Origin: a virus
Strand: one strand, 5' to 3'
Virus record (IMG/VR): IMGVR_UViG_3300024343_000106
Span: 1-26,025 of that record
DNA length: 26,025 nt
The notes under the pieces are model-generated. The model saw only the letters and a program-made list of their open reading frames with translations, was not told the origin of the DNA and ran no database searches. Below, piece after piece: positions 7,140-14,915 of this stretch (position 1 is its first letter; each line of letters begins with the position of its first letter). The position numbers and the translations under genes were made by a program.

Positions 7140-8754
7140 AAAAATCAGTTTTCTGAGTTTCCCAAACCTGCCCTGAAGCGTCTTTAAAAAATGCTTCTTC
7201 TTCTCCATTATTTATAAAACCAAAGGGTGTTACTTCCTCCTCAATCATTTTGATTCTTGCTTCATATAGTTCTTTTCGAATGTTGATATTTGTCAATTCT
7301 TTGAAGTATGAATTTGTTGTTAGCCATGAAAACAGCACTAAAGGCATGACTAAATCATCGTGATATCCTTCGTCAGCAGAATAGCTGTTTCTTTTTTCAA
7401 TAAATGTTGAAATCTCAGATATGGTGTCTGCATCATTGATAAGAAGTTTTTTCTCTTCAACCAATGACTTGAAGTTAGAACATCCGATGCGCTTAACTTT
7501 CTTGTCTGTAATAACACCTAGTTGTGTCTTACCCCCACCAAAACCCCCATTAACAACTTGTCCTTGAGTTGTTCTAGAAACTGATATGATATTTTCATAC
7601 TCATATTCTGCGTAAAGAATTTCTGCAACTTGCTCTGAAGAATTGATTTCAATTAAAACATATGCTTCATTGTATTCTTTGCCAATTCTGTACAATACTG
7701 ACGGATACAAAAGTGGGCTAATTTGATTGTTTCTGTATTTGCCTACCATTTTGTAAGGCATCTGATTTATGTCAATAATTACAAATGCTGAATAATCACC
7801 ACCGACACCCTTTGCTGTGTCTGCAACAATACAGTAAGCGTGATCTTTTTCAACCTTTTCATAAATGTCTAGTCCATCTTTCTGATAGATGATTGGATTA
7901 GCAGACATTTGTGCAATAGAATCGGAAGCAATGAGTGTAAGACTAGAACCTAAGAAGTTACATAACACTTCTTGATTGAACTTCAATTCGCCAAGAAGTC
8001 TTCGCTGTTCAGACGCCCACTTCTCATCACGCCCAGGAATCTCCCAATATGGAATGAATAGATTGACAAATCCATTTCTGTCATTGTCTGCATCATTCCA
8101 GAACTTCCAGAAATGATTGTATCCTAGTGGAGTAGAACTTAGCAGAATCTTTGTTGTTTCACCAGCAGAAATCGTAGGATAAACTGAGGTAAAGAATTGT
8201 TCTGCTACATTGTTTGGTATGATAGCGGCTTCGTCAACGTACAATAAGTTAACTGACTTACCACGAATACCAGATGCGCTTGTTGCGGCTGTGAATACGA
8301 TTGATCCATTCTCCAAAGCAATGTCACCTTTGTTCCATGTAGTGACACCTTGCTGTAACCATGTAGGAAGATTCTCGTACATGATTTGATAACGATACAA
8401 AACTTCTCTAGCGGCTGTTGCTTTGTTTGCTAGAATCGCTACAGTCTTGCTTCCTTGAAACAATGTGTACCAAAGAATGTAAGCGGCTGAGGTTGTTGTT
8501 TTACCTTGTTGACGACCTTCCATAAGAATAACTTTACGATTCTCATGGATAATCTTTACTTTGTTCTTTTGACAATCGTATAATTTGAATGGCTGAAGCC
8601 CGTGATCTAGCGTGACAATCTTACAATAACTTTCAATGAAGTATATTGGATCGTCAGCACATCTTAAATATTCTTCAATCTCTTCTTTGGTGAAATTGAG
8701 TGGTACGCCAGATGCTTTTAGATTAGAATTTCCTAAGTAGGATTTTGCAGTCAT
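7135..8754 (-). CDS. gp17: Terminase large subunit (gp17-like)
   Basis: This is the ATP-driven DNA packaging motor with a headful nuclease; it docks on the portal. The 539 residues contain both domains. In the N-terminal ATPase domain, Walker A is GRQQGKTT (80-87), Walker B with its catalytic acid is LLYVDEAA (170-177), and the coupling motif is LLSSTP (204-209). In the C-terminal RNase H-like nuclease, candidate metal ligands are D312 in ADTAKGVGGDYSAF, E369 in YVLIEIN and D466/D467 in GYHDDLVM, matching the D-E-D pattern of T4 gp17. The length is somewhat shorter than T4 (610). The start overlaps the gp16 stop by ATGA (8751-8754), so the two terminase subunits are probably translationally coupled. 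Confidence 0.98.
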   Translation of the reverse strand: MTAKSYLGNSNLKASGVPLNFTKEEIEEYLRCADDPIYFIESYCKIVTLDHGLQPFKLYDCQKNKVKIIHENRKVILMEGRQQGKTTTSAAYILWYTLFQGSKTVAILANKATAAREVLYRYQIMYENLPTWLQQGVTTWNKGDIALENGSIVFTAATSASGIRGKSVNLLYVDEAAIIPNNVAEQFFTSVYPTISAGETTKILLSSTPLGYNHFWKFWNDADNDRNGFVNLFIPYWEIPGRDEKWASEQRRLLGELKFNQEVLCNFLGSSLTLIASDSIAQMSANPIIYQKDGLDIYEKVEKDHAYCIVADTAKGVGGDYSAFVIIDINQMPYKMVGKYRNNQISPLLYPSVLYRIGKEYNEAYVLIEINSSEQVAEILYAEYEYENIISVSRTTQGQVVNGGFGGGKTQLGVITDKKVKRIGCSNFKSLVEEKKLLINDADTISEISTFIEKRNSYSADEGYHDDLVMPLVLFSWLTTNSYFKELTNINIRKELYEARIKMIEEEVTPFGFINNGEEEAFFKDASGQVWETQKTDFL

Positions 8755-9185
8755 CTCTTGCCAATTAGTTTCTGTAATTCTGCTGTGCTACCAACAAATA
8801 GCGCATTCGTTATATGCTGTGCTGGTTGTGCTGTGTCATCTTTTTTAAATTTCAAGTCTTTTACTTTTTTACCTAAGTCTAACAAATCTTTATTTGTGTC
8901 TGACAATGTTTTAATCAACTGACCAACAACTTCATATGCTCTTGGAGACTCACCTTCTTTTGCTAAGAAGATAATGTTTTCCATAGCAACTTTGCCTTGC
9001 TCAATGAATAGCTTAAGATTCTCTCTCGCATATTCATAGTCAGCATCAATCGATTCATCGTTCGGTGCACCAGTAGAAACAGGCTCTTTAACTTGTTCTA
9101 CTACTGCGGGTACCGATGCTTGTTCAACAATCTTACCCTGCACATCAAATATGTCATTCAACTTATCATCAACAGTTTTTTTCAT
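8751..9185 (-). CDS. gp16: Terminase small subunit (gp16-like)
   Basis: T4 gp16-type proteins form rings that regulate the gp17 motor and help start packaging. The 144 residues align by pattern with T4 gp16 (164 residues). Shared features are an acidic N-terminus, DADYEYARENLKLFIEQGK, the SPRAYEVVGQLIKTLSDTNK core helix with LLDLGKKVKDLK, and the terminal NALFVGSTAELQKLIG. The central part is predicted helical and coiled-coil. It is coupled by ATGA overlaps to gp15 upstream (9182-9185) and gp17 downstream (8751-8754). Identification rests on motif resemblance plus gene order. Confidence 0.92.
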   Translation of the reverse strand: MKKTVDDKLNDIFDVQGKIVEQASVPAVVEQVKEPVSTGAPNDESIDADYEYARENLKLFIEQGKVAMENIIFLAKEGESPRAYEVVGQLIKTLSDTNKDLLDLGKKVKDLKFKKDDTAQPAQHITNALFVGSTAELQKLIGKR

Positions 9186-9925
9186 GTAGGAATTATTGGA
9201 GGTGTTGTTTGTGTTTCAGTTATGTCAAAATTATCGTCACCAGTGAACGTCTGTATATTTATAGCAGTATTATCAATGTGTGAAGTGTTAACTTCTGCGT
9301 TGGAAATATACTTGAATTTTCTACTAGGTCCGAATAGATATCCTTTGATAGTAAAATCCATTTGCCACGAAAGAACTCTACGTCCATCAAAATCGCCTTC
9401 ATATGAATCATCAACTGTGACAGAGTTTAATTCAATTGGTACGTCCATGTTGATTCCTAATTCAGGAACAAGTTTCATTGTGACTGTCCAATCTGGTGTG
9501 AAGAACGGAATAATCTGTTCGACAATTTGCGTACCGTCTTCCGCATATCTAACTAATGCATATAAAGAGAAATTGATATCATATGGAACAGGAGTGTATG
9601 TATAGTCAAAGTCTGTGCCACCAGTGTTTACACCTTTTATAATTTTATGTGCGCTATTTAATTTTCTTTGTGGTGCATATGATATACTAGTAAACTCAAA
9701 TCCCATTCTAGGAAGAGTAACAGAAATCTCACGATTTAGTGTGGGATCACTTAAGACACGCTGAACAAATTTTTGCTTCGGCGAGTACTCAATAGGAACG
9801 TTGATTGTTTGCAGTTTGCTTCCGTCGGTGCCATATCTTTCGACTTGAATTTCATTAAACAAGTTTCCAAACATAACGACATAGCGTCTTAATGTGCCAT
9901 GGTAAAAATCGTGACCGAACATCAT
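9182..9925 (-). CDS. gp15: Tail completion / sheath stabiliser (gp15-like)
   Basis: T4 gp15 forms a hexamer that caps the finished tail, stabilises the sheath and joins it to the neck. The 247 residues begin MMFGHDFYHGTLRRYVVMFG with LFNEIQVERYGTDGSKLQ, followed by VPIEYSPKQKFVQRVLSDP and a TLPRMGFEFTSISYAPQRKL segment, all resembling the T4 gp15 N-terminal half. The middle SLYALVRYAEDGTQIVEQII and FTPDWTVTMKL also fit the family. AAGGAC precedes the tandem ATG codons. The stop overlaps the gp16 start. It lies between gp14 and gp16 as in T4. Confidence 0.93.
   Translation of the reverse strand: MMFGHDFYHGTLRRYVVMFGNLFNEIQVERYGTDGSKLQTINVPIEYSPKQKFVQRVLSDPTLNREISVTLPRMGFEFTSISYAPQRKLNSAHKIIKGVNTGGTDFDYTYTPVPYDINFSLYALVRYAEDGTQIVEQIIPFFTPDWTVTMKLVPELGINMDVPIELNSVTVDDSYEGDFDGRRVLSWQMDFTIKGYLFGPSRKFKYISNAEVNTSHIDNTAINIQTFTGDDNFDITETQTTPPIIPT
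9256..9263 (-). promoter_or_regulatory. Late-promoter octamer upstream of terminase genes
   Basis: TATAAATA on the minus strand inside the 3' part of gp15, 71 bases upstream of the gp16 ATG. It could give the terminase genes their own late transcript. The coding context makes chance possible. Confidence 0.5.
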
Positions 9926-9927
9926 AG

Positions 9928-10740
9928 TTAATAAGTCCTTGTAAGTGCAAATGGGTTTGTTTCGGAGAAGTCTAAAATATCTCCATCAATAATTTTCTCT
10001 CCAATTGCTTCATTGTCTGCGGAAACTTCAAATGGTATAACTGTATCTCCTTCTGCAACAAGTCTAGTGCCATCTTCTAAAGCAAAAATATTTGATTCTT
10101 CATCCAATATCTTTTCAATGTTATCGGTAGAAAGACTATATTGATCTTCAATTGCATCGATTTCAGTAACACCAGTATTAATTTTTTCGCTAGAGTATTC
10201 GTATCTATCACAACGCATTTCGTATGTGTATAGTTTACCTAGCTGAAAGAAGTTTTCAATGTTCTCTGTGAATTTAATTTCGTACATGTATCCAAGCATA
10301 GGAATCCAAATTAAGTCTCCTTCTCTTGGTCTTAAAATACTTGCATAGTCATATAGTTGTTCATCTAGTAGATGTTCGCCATCTTCATTCTTAAAGTTAT
10401 ATCCATACTCTGTTATGAATGATGGCTTCAATGATTGTGTGAATCTTTTCTGTGCAACAACAAATGTGATTGATTCGTCAATTTGCAAACCAAACTTGGT
10501 GAGAAAATCTTCTTGCCCTGCGAATCCATCAAAACTCTTGATGTACAATTCCAATTCAAGCGCATCATCAAATAACATAGACGCATCTTCACCGTAAATT
10601 TTATCTAAGTTTACATGTGTTCTTGGTACGTAATAACCATCCACACCATAAATCTTAATGGATTCAATGACTAAATCTTCAACAAGACTTTGTTCCTGTT
10701 TGACAGGAGTGTATTGATTAAAATGACGATTACGTGCCAT
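9928..10740 (-). CDS. gp14: Neck protein (gp14-like)
   Basis: gp13 and gp14 form the neck that connects the filled head to the tail in T4. The 270 residues (T4 gp14 is 256) begin MARNRHFNQYTPVKQEQSL and contain ESIKIYGVDGYYVPRTHVNL, ALELELYIKSFDGFAGQEDF, ITFVVAQKRF, RPREGDLIWIPMLGYMYEIK and FFQLGKLYTYEMRCDRYEYS, which fit the family. The C-terminal part is acidic. It lies three bases after gp13 and two before gp15, so the genes are almost certainly co-translated. It would sit between the portal-gp13 complex and the gp15 tail cap. Confidence 0.95.
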   Translation of the reverse strand: MARNRHFNQYTPVKQEQSLVEDLVIESIKIYGVDGYYVPRTHVNLDKIYGEDASMLFDDALELELYIKSFDGFAGQEDFLTKFGLQIDESITFVVAQKRFTQSLKPSFITEYGYNFKNEDGEHLLDEQLYDYASILRPREGDLIWIPMLGYMYEIKFTENIENFFQLGKLYTYEMRCDRYEYSSEKINTGVTEIDAIEDQYSLSTDNIEKILDEESNIFALEDGTRLVAEGDTVIPFEVSADNEAIGEKIIDGDILDFSETNPFALTRTY

Positions 10741-10743
10741 GGG

Positions 10744-11493
10744 TTAGCCTAGCATATCAGTAACAGGTAATGAGTACGAACTAATCATTTCTGATTCGAT
10801 AGCTTGAATTTCATCTGTAGCTTCATCCCAGATTTTTTGTCCGTTGAATGTAATGCCACCCGGCATAGAAAGTCCTTCAAACTTTTTCAAGTTTTCACCC
10901 CATTGTTTTTTAATGAGTGCTGTGCAATATCTCTGAAGCCATCTGTCATTATAGATATCTGTATATGTGTCAGGATCAATTTTTTGATACGCTTCGACAA
11001 TAATGTATTCACCGAGAACAACTTTCTCACCCCAAGCAATGTCTACATAAAGTTTGTTTGAGTGGCGTTGAAAACGAATAGCTTGTTTACCAACGAATAA
11101 TTCTTCAGCTAAAGCAACGTTTTGAAGTGCCATGTAGTATGGTGCAAATGGTCCTGTATTGAATGCGAATAAGTCGTTAAGGGCAATCTGATATCTTAAA
11201 TTGAACAAGTTGTTTGTAGAATAACTATTACCAATCGGAAGAATATTGGTGACACCAATAACGGAATCATCAATGGAAAGATATTTATTGGTGATATCGG
11301 TTTGTGTGACTTGATGTGCTAGATACACTTTCTCTGTTGCATCGTAGTGATAATCGTAGTAGTATGAAAATGCCATTTCAATGCAATCTTCAGTTTGTTC
11401 GTCCGCTACGTTTATCTCTAATAGAGGCGCACCTAATCTTCTAAGGCAGAATTCCTTAAACTCATCTCTAGATGCTGGCTTGCTTGTACTCAT
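10744..11493 (-). CDS. gp13: Neck protein (gp13-like)
   Basis: This is the head-tail connector protein that sits on the portal after packaging. The 249 residues (T4 gp13 is 309) contain the family opening SRDEFKEFCLRRLGAPLLEI, DEQTEDCIEMAFSYYYDYHY, the IGVTNILPIGNS segment, and KLYVDIAWGEKVVLGEYIIV with WLQRYCTALIKKQWGENLKK. AAGGGG lies just before the ATG at 11493, and a TATAAATA late promoter is 30 bases upstream. The intrinsic terminator at 11546-11572 separates it from the oxygenase cassette, so gp13 starts a new late transcription unit. Confidence 0.95.
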   Translation of the reverse strand: MSTSKPASRDEFKEFCLRRLGAPLLEINVADEQTEDCIEMAFSYYYDYHYDATEKVYLAHQVTQTDITNKYLSIDDSVIGVTNILPIGNSYSTNNLFNLRYQIALNDLFAFNTGPFAPYYMALQNVALAEELFVGKQAIRFQRHSNKLYVDIAWGEKVVLGEYIIVEAYQKIDPDTYTDIYNDRWLQRYCTALIKKQWGENLKKFEGLSMPGGITFNGQKIWDEATDEIQAIESEMISSYSLPVTDMLG

Positions 11494-11522
11494 TTAATGT
11501 GCCCCTTAAAATGTCTTTACTC

Positions 11523-11530
11523 TATTTATA
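11523..11530 (-). promoter_or_regulatory. T4-type late promoter for neck operon
   Basis: TATAAATA on the minus strand, in the intergenic gap, 30 bases upstream of the gp13 ATG and just downstream of a terminator. Confidence 0.85.
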
Positions 11531-11545
11531 ATACTGGGCATTCAT

Positions 11546-11572
11546 AAAAAAACCCCCAATAAAGGGGGTTTT
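11546..11572 (-). terminator. Intrinsic terminator after oxygenase cassette
   Basis: AAAACCCCC (11549-11557) pairs with GGGGGTTTT (11564-11572) around a 6-base loop. On the minus strand the stem is followed by more T residues, giving a run of seven. It closes the transcript carrying the cassette at 11592-14160. The symmetric A/T flanks allow weaker function on the plus strand. Confidence 0.85.
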
Positions 11573-11591
11573 GATTTTGTTTGATATCGAA

Positions 11592-12071
11592 TTATCGATT
11601 CATGCCTTCAATGAAAAGGTCATCAATCTGTAGTTCAGTAAGTCCAAGAACATTAGAAATTAAAGATGTAATTGGTGAATTATTTCTTTGAACATATTCA
11701 CCATATTGCCATTCGATTTGTGCGACACTTTTTGCATTTTCTTCCTGAATACTATTAATAGCAGATTCTAATGTCGTTAGAATTCCCGCACTTAAGAATG
11801 TTAATCTGGCTTGACGCATAGTAATTGAATTTGGAACAATTGATTTTCTGTATGATGCATTTGCAGTATCCAATTGACTCTGCGTAATGCCAGATGCAAG
11901 TGCTTCGGATTGAGTTAAAAATGCGTGAGTTGGATATCCAGCCCAAGACATATCTTTTCTATGTGCATCATCTAATACATCTATGCCGGAAATAGTTCCC
12001 CATGTGGGAGGTAATGGTCCTGATGATAATACTACTTTTGCGTCTTTATCTATGCAATAAAATGTTGTCAT
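11592..12071 (-). CDS. Tail-fibre-assembly-chaperone-like protein
   Basis: The 159-residue protein has an N-terminal segment (MTTFYCIDKDAKVVLSSGPL) and a helical C-terminal half containing ITMRQARLTFLSAGILTTLE, AKSVAQIEWQYGEYVQRNNS and LGLTELQIDDLF. The R-QARL ... AKI-WEY ... LGLT--QIDDLF pattern is familiar from small proteins encoded beside tail-fibre genes, often annotated as fibre assembly proteins. A chaperone or fibre-associated role is inferred. It is the last gene of a four-gene cassette, overlaps the upstream gene by ATGA (12068-12071), has GGAG before the start, and is followed by an intrinsic terminator. Confidence 0.8.
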   Translation of the reverse strand: MTTFYCIDKDAKVVLSSGPLPPTWGTISGIDVLDDAHRKDMSWAGYPTHAFLTQSEALASGITQSQLDTANASYRKSIVPNSITMRQARLTFLSAGILTTLESAINSIQEENAKSVAQIEWQYGEYVQRNNSPITSLISNVLGLTELQIDDLFIEGMNR

Positions 12072-12805
12072 TTTTGTGTCTCCAGTTTAAATTCTTTTTT
12101 CTGTTGAAATAGTCGTCTGTATGCAGAACGCCATTTGGTAGGGTATCCATATTTATGAAAATCTATATCGTGTTCCGTACCCTTCATTGATTTTCCTGTA
12201 ATAATTTCTCTTTTAAAAGGAATTATTTGCAATAGTGGAGTTCCAGCTGGAATATGAATATGACACTCATGGATTGCAGTAAAAAGCCAATTCATTTGAC
12301 AAAATTTATCGTGATCTATAATTCCTGGATACATATACAAGTCTTTTAAAAATGGACTATGATAATATGCCGGCATTACATATGCAGACCAACCTTTTTT
12401 TGTAAAAAGTCCCCAAGGGCATGGGACTTTATTTACTGCACCCGGAACACCATTTATGGGAACCAAACCATCAACCAATTTATAATTTAACCATGAAATT
12501 TGTCCGGACTCAAAATTAGCAAGTGTTTTAACGTGAGTTCCAGATCGATTTGATTTAATTTCAAAATCAGTCCAAGCAGGAATAATATAACCTGCTCGTA
12601 CAAAATCTGCCATTCCGGGACAATTTAAAAATTTTTCACTTGAAGGTCTGCCTTTTTGTGCTTTGACAAAATCTGGAATCACATCTTTTGCTAATTTAAT
12701 ATTAGTTATGTCACTAACGTATGGGTGTGTATTGAAAGATGCAAACCTAATTATCGGCTCTTCTGTGACCATTTCACTTATATAATTACGAATTTTATTA
12801 AACAT
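12068..12805 (-). CDS. DUF6065-like conserved phage protein, copy 2
   Basis: A 245-residue protein of unknown function, paralogous to the gene just upstream. Shared landmarks are a conserved cysteine region (LNCPGMADFVRAGYIIPAWT, compare CIPMIDAMSIGYTIPFFIDQ in copy 1), a PWG--TKKGWSAYVMPA segment, PGIIDHDKFCQMNW, and the C-terminal IPAGTPLLQIIPFKRE. This layout matches, from memory, a protein family of aquatic T4-like phages assigned to DUF6065 or close to it. No catalytic residues are known to me. It abuts copy 1 (TAAATG junction at 12808-12803) and overlaps the chaperone-like gene by ATGA. Its placement with an oxygenase suggests shared function, which is inference. Confidence 0.85.
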   Translation of the reverse strand: MFNKIRNYISEMVTEEPIIRFASFNTHPYVSDITNIKLAKDVIPDFVKAQKGRPSSEKFLNCPGMADFVRAGYIIPAWTDFEIKSNRSGTHVKTLANFESGQISWLNYKLVDGLVPINGVPGAVNKVPCPWGLFTKKGWSAYVMPAYYHSPFLKDLYMYPGIIDHDKFCQMNWLFTAIHECHIHIPAGTPLLQIIPFKREIITGKSMKGTEHDIDFHKYGYPTKWRSAYRRLFQQKKEFKLETQK

Positions 12806-13534
12806 TTATCTTTTTTCCCTTAATTCATTTTCATAAACATTGTCACGGGTAAGTTGACTTTTTGTTAGAATGTCAATATATTTTTGCTCATCGCTATTTA
12901 ACGATCTAACATTATGTTTAATGTCAAGCATACTGCGTTTAATTGGAATCGCAGTCATCATTGGGGTGCCAGCACGAACATATCCTTCATAGTATGGCAT
13001 AATCCATCTTCCAGGAAAATTAACTTGTCGAACATATTTATCAGTATCTACCAATCCACCCAATAATTGAAATCTATCTTCAAGAGTATTTAAGCAAGGT
13101 ATGAAAAGAGTTGACCATCCAGGAGAAGTTTTAACCACCCAAGGATTTACAAATTTTATTGGTTTAGATTTAAATGGTGCGTTGCCATCTTTATCAGAGA
13201 CTTGAGCCGAGTTATGAAACTCTATGCCGAGACCAAAATCAGCCATTGTTGGACCTGGATCAACATTGCAGTTTCTATCGACATGTACATACTGATCTAT
13301 AAAGAATGGTATTGTATACCCAATTGACATAGCGTCAATCATTGGAATACATTTTTTCGCAGTCATACCAGGACCACCTTTACCATCTCGTTCACCTTTT
13401 GCAAACGGAGGAATTTTTTTATACCATTCGGGAATGGTTTTTGCTGATGGTTTAGGTTCTGGTATTACTTTAAAATATCTTTCATCACATAAAAACTCTA
13501 TTACTGGAGTTTTAAATATTGAAATTAAACTCAT
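12806..13534 (-). CDS. DUF6065-like conserved phage protein, copy 1
   Basis: A 242-residue protein of unknown function. The N-terminal part has KPSAKTIPEWYKKIPPF, the IPEWYK-IP signature I associate with this phage family. It is followed by MTAKKCIPMIDAMSIGYTIP, FVNPWVVKTSPGWSTLFIPC, LLGGLVDTDKYVRQVNFPG and RAGTPMMTAIPIKRSM. Copy 2 keeps most of these blocks but shows no clear IPEWYK motif. The start overlaps the oxygenase stop by ATGA (13531-13534), with AGGGG upstream. The AGTP--IPIKR segment recalls the end of a cupin-like barrel, but I cannot support metal binding from visible residues. Function unknown. Confidence 0.87.
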   Translation of the reverse strand: MSLISIFKTPVIEFLCDERYFKVIPEPKPSAKTIPEWYKKIPPFAKGERDGKGGPGMTAKKCIPMIDAMSIGYTIPFFIDQYVHVDRNCNVDPGPTMADFGLGIEFHNSAQVSDKDGNAPFKSKPIKFVNPWVVKTSPGWSTLFIPCLNTLEDRFQLLGGLVDTDKYVRQVNFPGRWIMPYYEGYVRAGTPMMTAIPIKRSMLDIKHNVRSLNSDEQKYIDILTKSQLTRDNVYENELREKR

Positions 13535-14160
13535 TTAAATTTAGGGCCCCTAACCCAAGTTACTAGGCTAATTCTTTCTCCTGAAGTTACTGGATTTACT
13601 TTATGTGGAACCCAAGACGGAAAAACTAGTATAATTCCAGGTTTTAATTTAATAGTTTGTGCCGTTTCAGGATTTCCGCCTATATTAATGATAAATTCTC
13701 CACCCTCATATTCACTAGGATCACTTAATCCCACAACTATAGATAACTTTCTATGAAATGATAATGATGGTCCAGAATCTGTATGCCAATTATAAAATTG
13801 GTCGTCTTTATATTTTGCATATTGAAGAACATCAAGCGTATCTAAATCAAATTGATATTTGTCGTGATTGATTTTAGACACAATATGTTGAAGTCTTCGA
13901 TATAACCACTCCGATTGTTCTGATGGGTTAATCCAAGAAATATCAGTATCTCTAACATCAAGGTCTGTTGTTGGTGCTGAGTCGGATCCAACAACACCTT
14001 TTTGAAATTCTGCCATTTCACCCAAACTTATAATATCACGAACTTCTTCTTCAGTAAATCCGTCTGACCACACAATCAGTTCCTCTAAGGGCTGATATAT
14101 CTCTTGTATTGTCATTGCCGCAACGGCTCTAGGACCAAAGTTATGTAAAATATGACTCAT
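13531..14160 (-). CDS. 2OG-Fe(II) oxygenase, PKHD/prolyl hydroxylase type
   Basis: This is a 2-oxoglutarate- and Fe(II)-dependent dioxygenase of the prolyl-4-hydroxylase/PKHD group, which hydroxylates a substrate while oxidising 2OG to succinate. In 209 residues the iron ligands are visible as H126-x-D128 in FYNWHTDSG and H186 in FPSWVPHKVNPV, with the 2OG-binding R196 in SGERISLVTWVRG. SDPSEYEGGEF and LKPGIILVFPSWVPHKV are typical of the fold. The active site looks intact. AAGGAA precedes the ATG. It is first in a coupled cassette and lies directly downstream of a Pro/Gly/Asn-repeat virion-type protein. The substrate is unknown; a phage structural protein is a reasonable guess. Confidence 0.93.
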   Translation of the reverse strand: MSHILHNFGPRAVAAMTIQEIYQPLEELIVWSDGFTEEEVRDIISLGEMAEFQKGVVGSDSAPTTDLDVRDTDISWINPSEQSEWLYRRLQHIVSKINHDKYQFDLDTLDVLQYAKYKDDQFYNWHTDSGPSLSFHRKLSIVVGLSDPSEYEGGEFIINIGGNPETAQTIKLKPGIILVFPSWVPHKVNPVTSGERISLVTWVRGPKFK

Positions 14161-14201
14161 AATTAATTCCTTTTTTTAAATAATAAAACCCAAATGCAAT
14201 T

Positions 14202-14209
14202 TATTTATT
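14202..14209 (-). promoter_or_regulatory. Possible late-promoter variant (AATAAATA)
   Basis: A one-base variant of the late octamer, on the minus strand, 42 bases upstream of the oxygenase ATG, just after the upstream gene's stop. Six-base inverted arms AATGCA/TGCATT flank it. Weak evidence. Confidence 0.4.
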
Positions 14210-14900
14210 ATGCATTAATAAGCGACACGTATCCCCCTGGAGGAACAGAAATTGATATACCAACTGTGCTGTAGTCAACACTAACTGCCACTGGTCCAAC
14301 AACGGGAGCATTAGAAGCGCCAGCACCGCCTGGCAATGGGACACCCAATACAACATACGATGGTCCTGCATTTCCTGGAATAGTGTTTCCCGGAACAGTA
14401 TTTCCTGGTGTTGTTGGATTGTAGTTTGTGGGATTAGCGTATGTGAAACCAGGAACATAATATCCATAGGACTGTACTGAGCCTTGACTTCCTCCAGACC
14501 AATAGTTTACCATACTCCATGTGCCTTGTCCATCACTAGTATAATAATTAAAGTATGCCTCAGGAGTGCCTGCCCAAAAAGTGCCGTAAAACCCGCCTCG
14601 GCCAGGAAATGTGGATGCAGTCCAATCAGTAATTATTTGATATGTAATAACAAAACTAAAACCCTGTAACACAAAATAACCAGCCACAGGAACGGGATTT
14701 CCTGGTATTGGATTTCCTGGTACTGTAGGATTACTAGTGGTTGGATTTGTTGTTGTTGGATTACCAGCAGTAGACCGTCCTTGTAACGAAAAATTAGTTT
14801 TTCCGTATGGGGGATAATAAGTCCCTGGCGCATTAAACGTAACTGTCTCTTTGACAACTGCGTTTGTTCGTTCTCTTCTTAATAGTCCAGATATTTTCAT
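14208..14900 (-). CDS. Pro/Gly/Asn-repeat virion-type protein
   Basis: I do not recognise a named family. The 230-residue protein has two low-complexity blocks built from NPT and PGN units: NPTTTNPTTSNPTVPGNPIP near residues 47-66 and NPTTPGNTVPGNTIPGNAGP near 162-181. An aromatic, glycine-rich segment between them contains GRGGFYGTFWAGTPEAYFNY. The C-terminus VSVDYSTVGISISVPPGGYV looks like a short beta domain. There is no signal peptide or transmembrane segment. It sits between the 614-residue fibre and the oxygenase, so a fibre or tip role is inferred from context. The start lacks a clear Shine-Dalgarno, and the gene begins 15 bases after the fibre stop. Confidence 0.78.
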   Translation of the reverse strand: MKISGLLRRERTNAVVKETVTFNAPGTYYPPYGKTNFSLQGRSTAGNPTTTNPTTSNPTVPGNPIPGNPVPVAGYFVLQGFSFVITYQIITDWTASTFPGRGGFYGTFWAGTPEAYFNYYTSDGQGTWSMVNYWSGGSQGSVQSYGYYVPGFTYANPTNYNPTTPGNTVPGNTIPGNAGPSYVVLGVPLPGGAGASNAPVVGPVAVSVDYSTVGISISVPPGGYVSLINA

Positions 14901-14915
14901 AGTTTTATTATATCA

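Noticed and set aside
7209-7216. TATAAATA inside the terminase 3' coding region
   Set aside because: A better-placed copy lies at 7132-7139; this one is probably chance in A+T-rich coding sequence.
14201-14857. Minus-strand alternate frames inside the PGN-repeat gene, rich in Gln and Leu
   Set aside because: They are shifted readings of a simple repeat; the chosen frame has coherent repeat units and a defined C-terminal domain.
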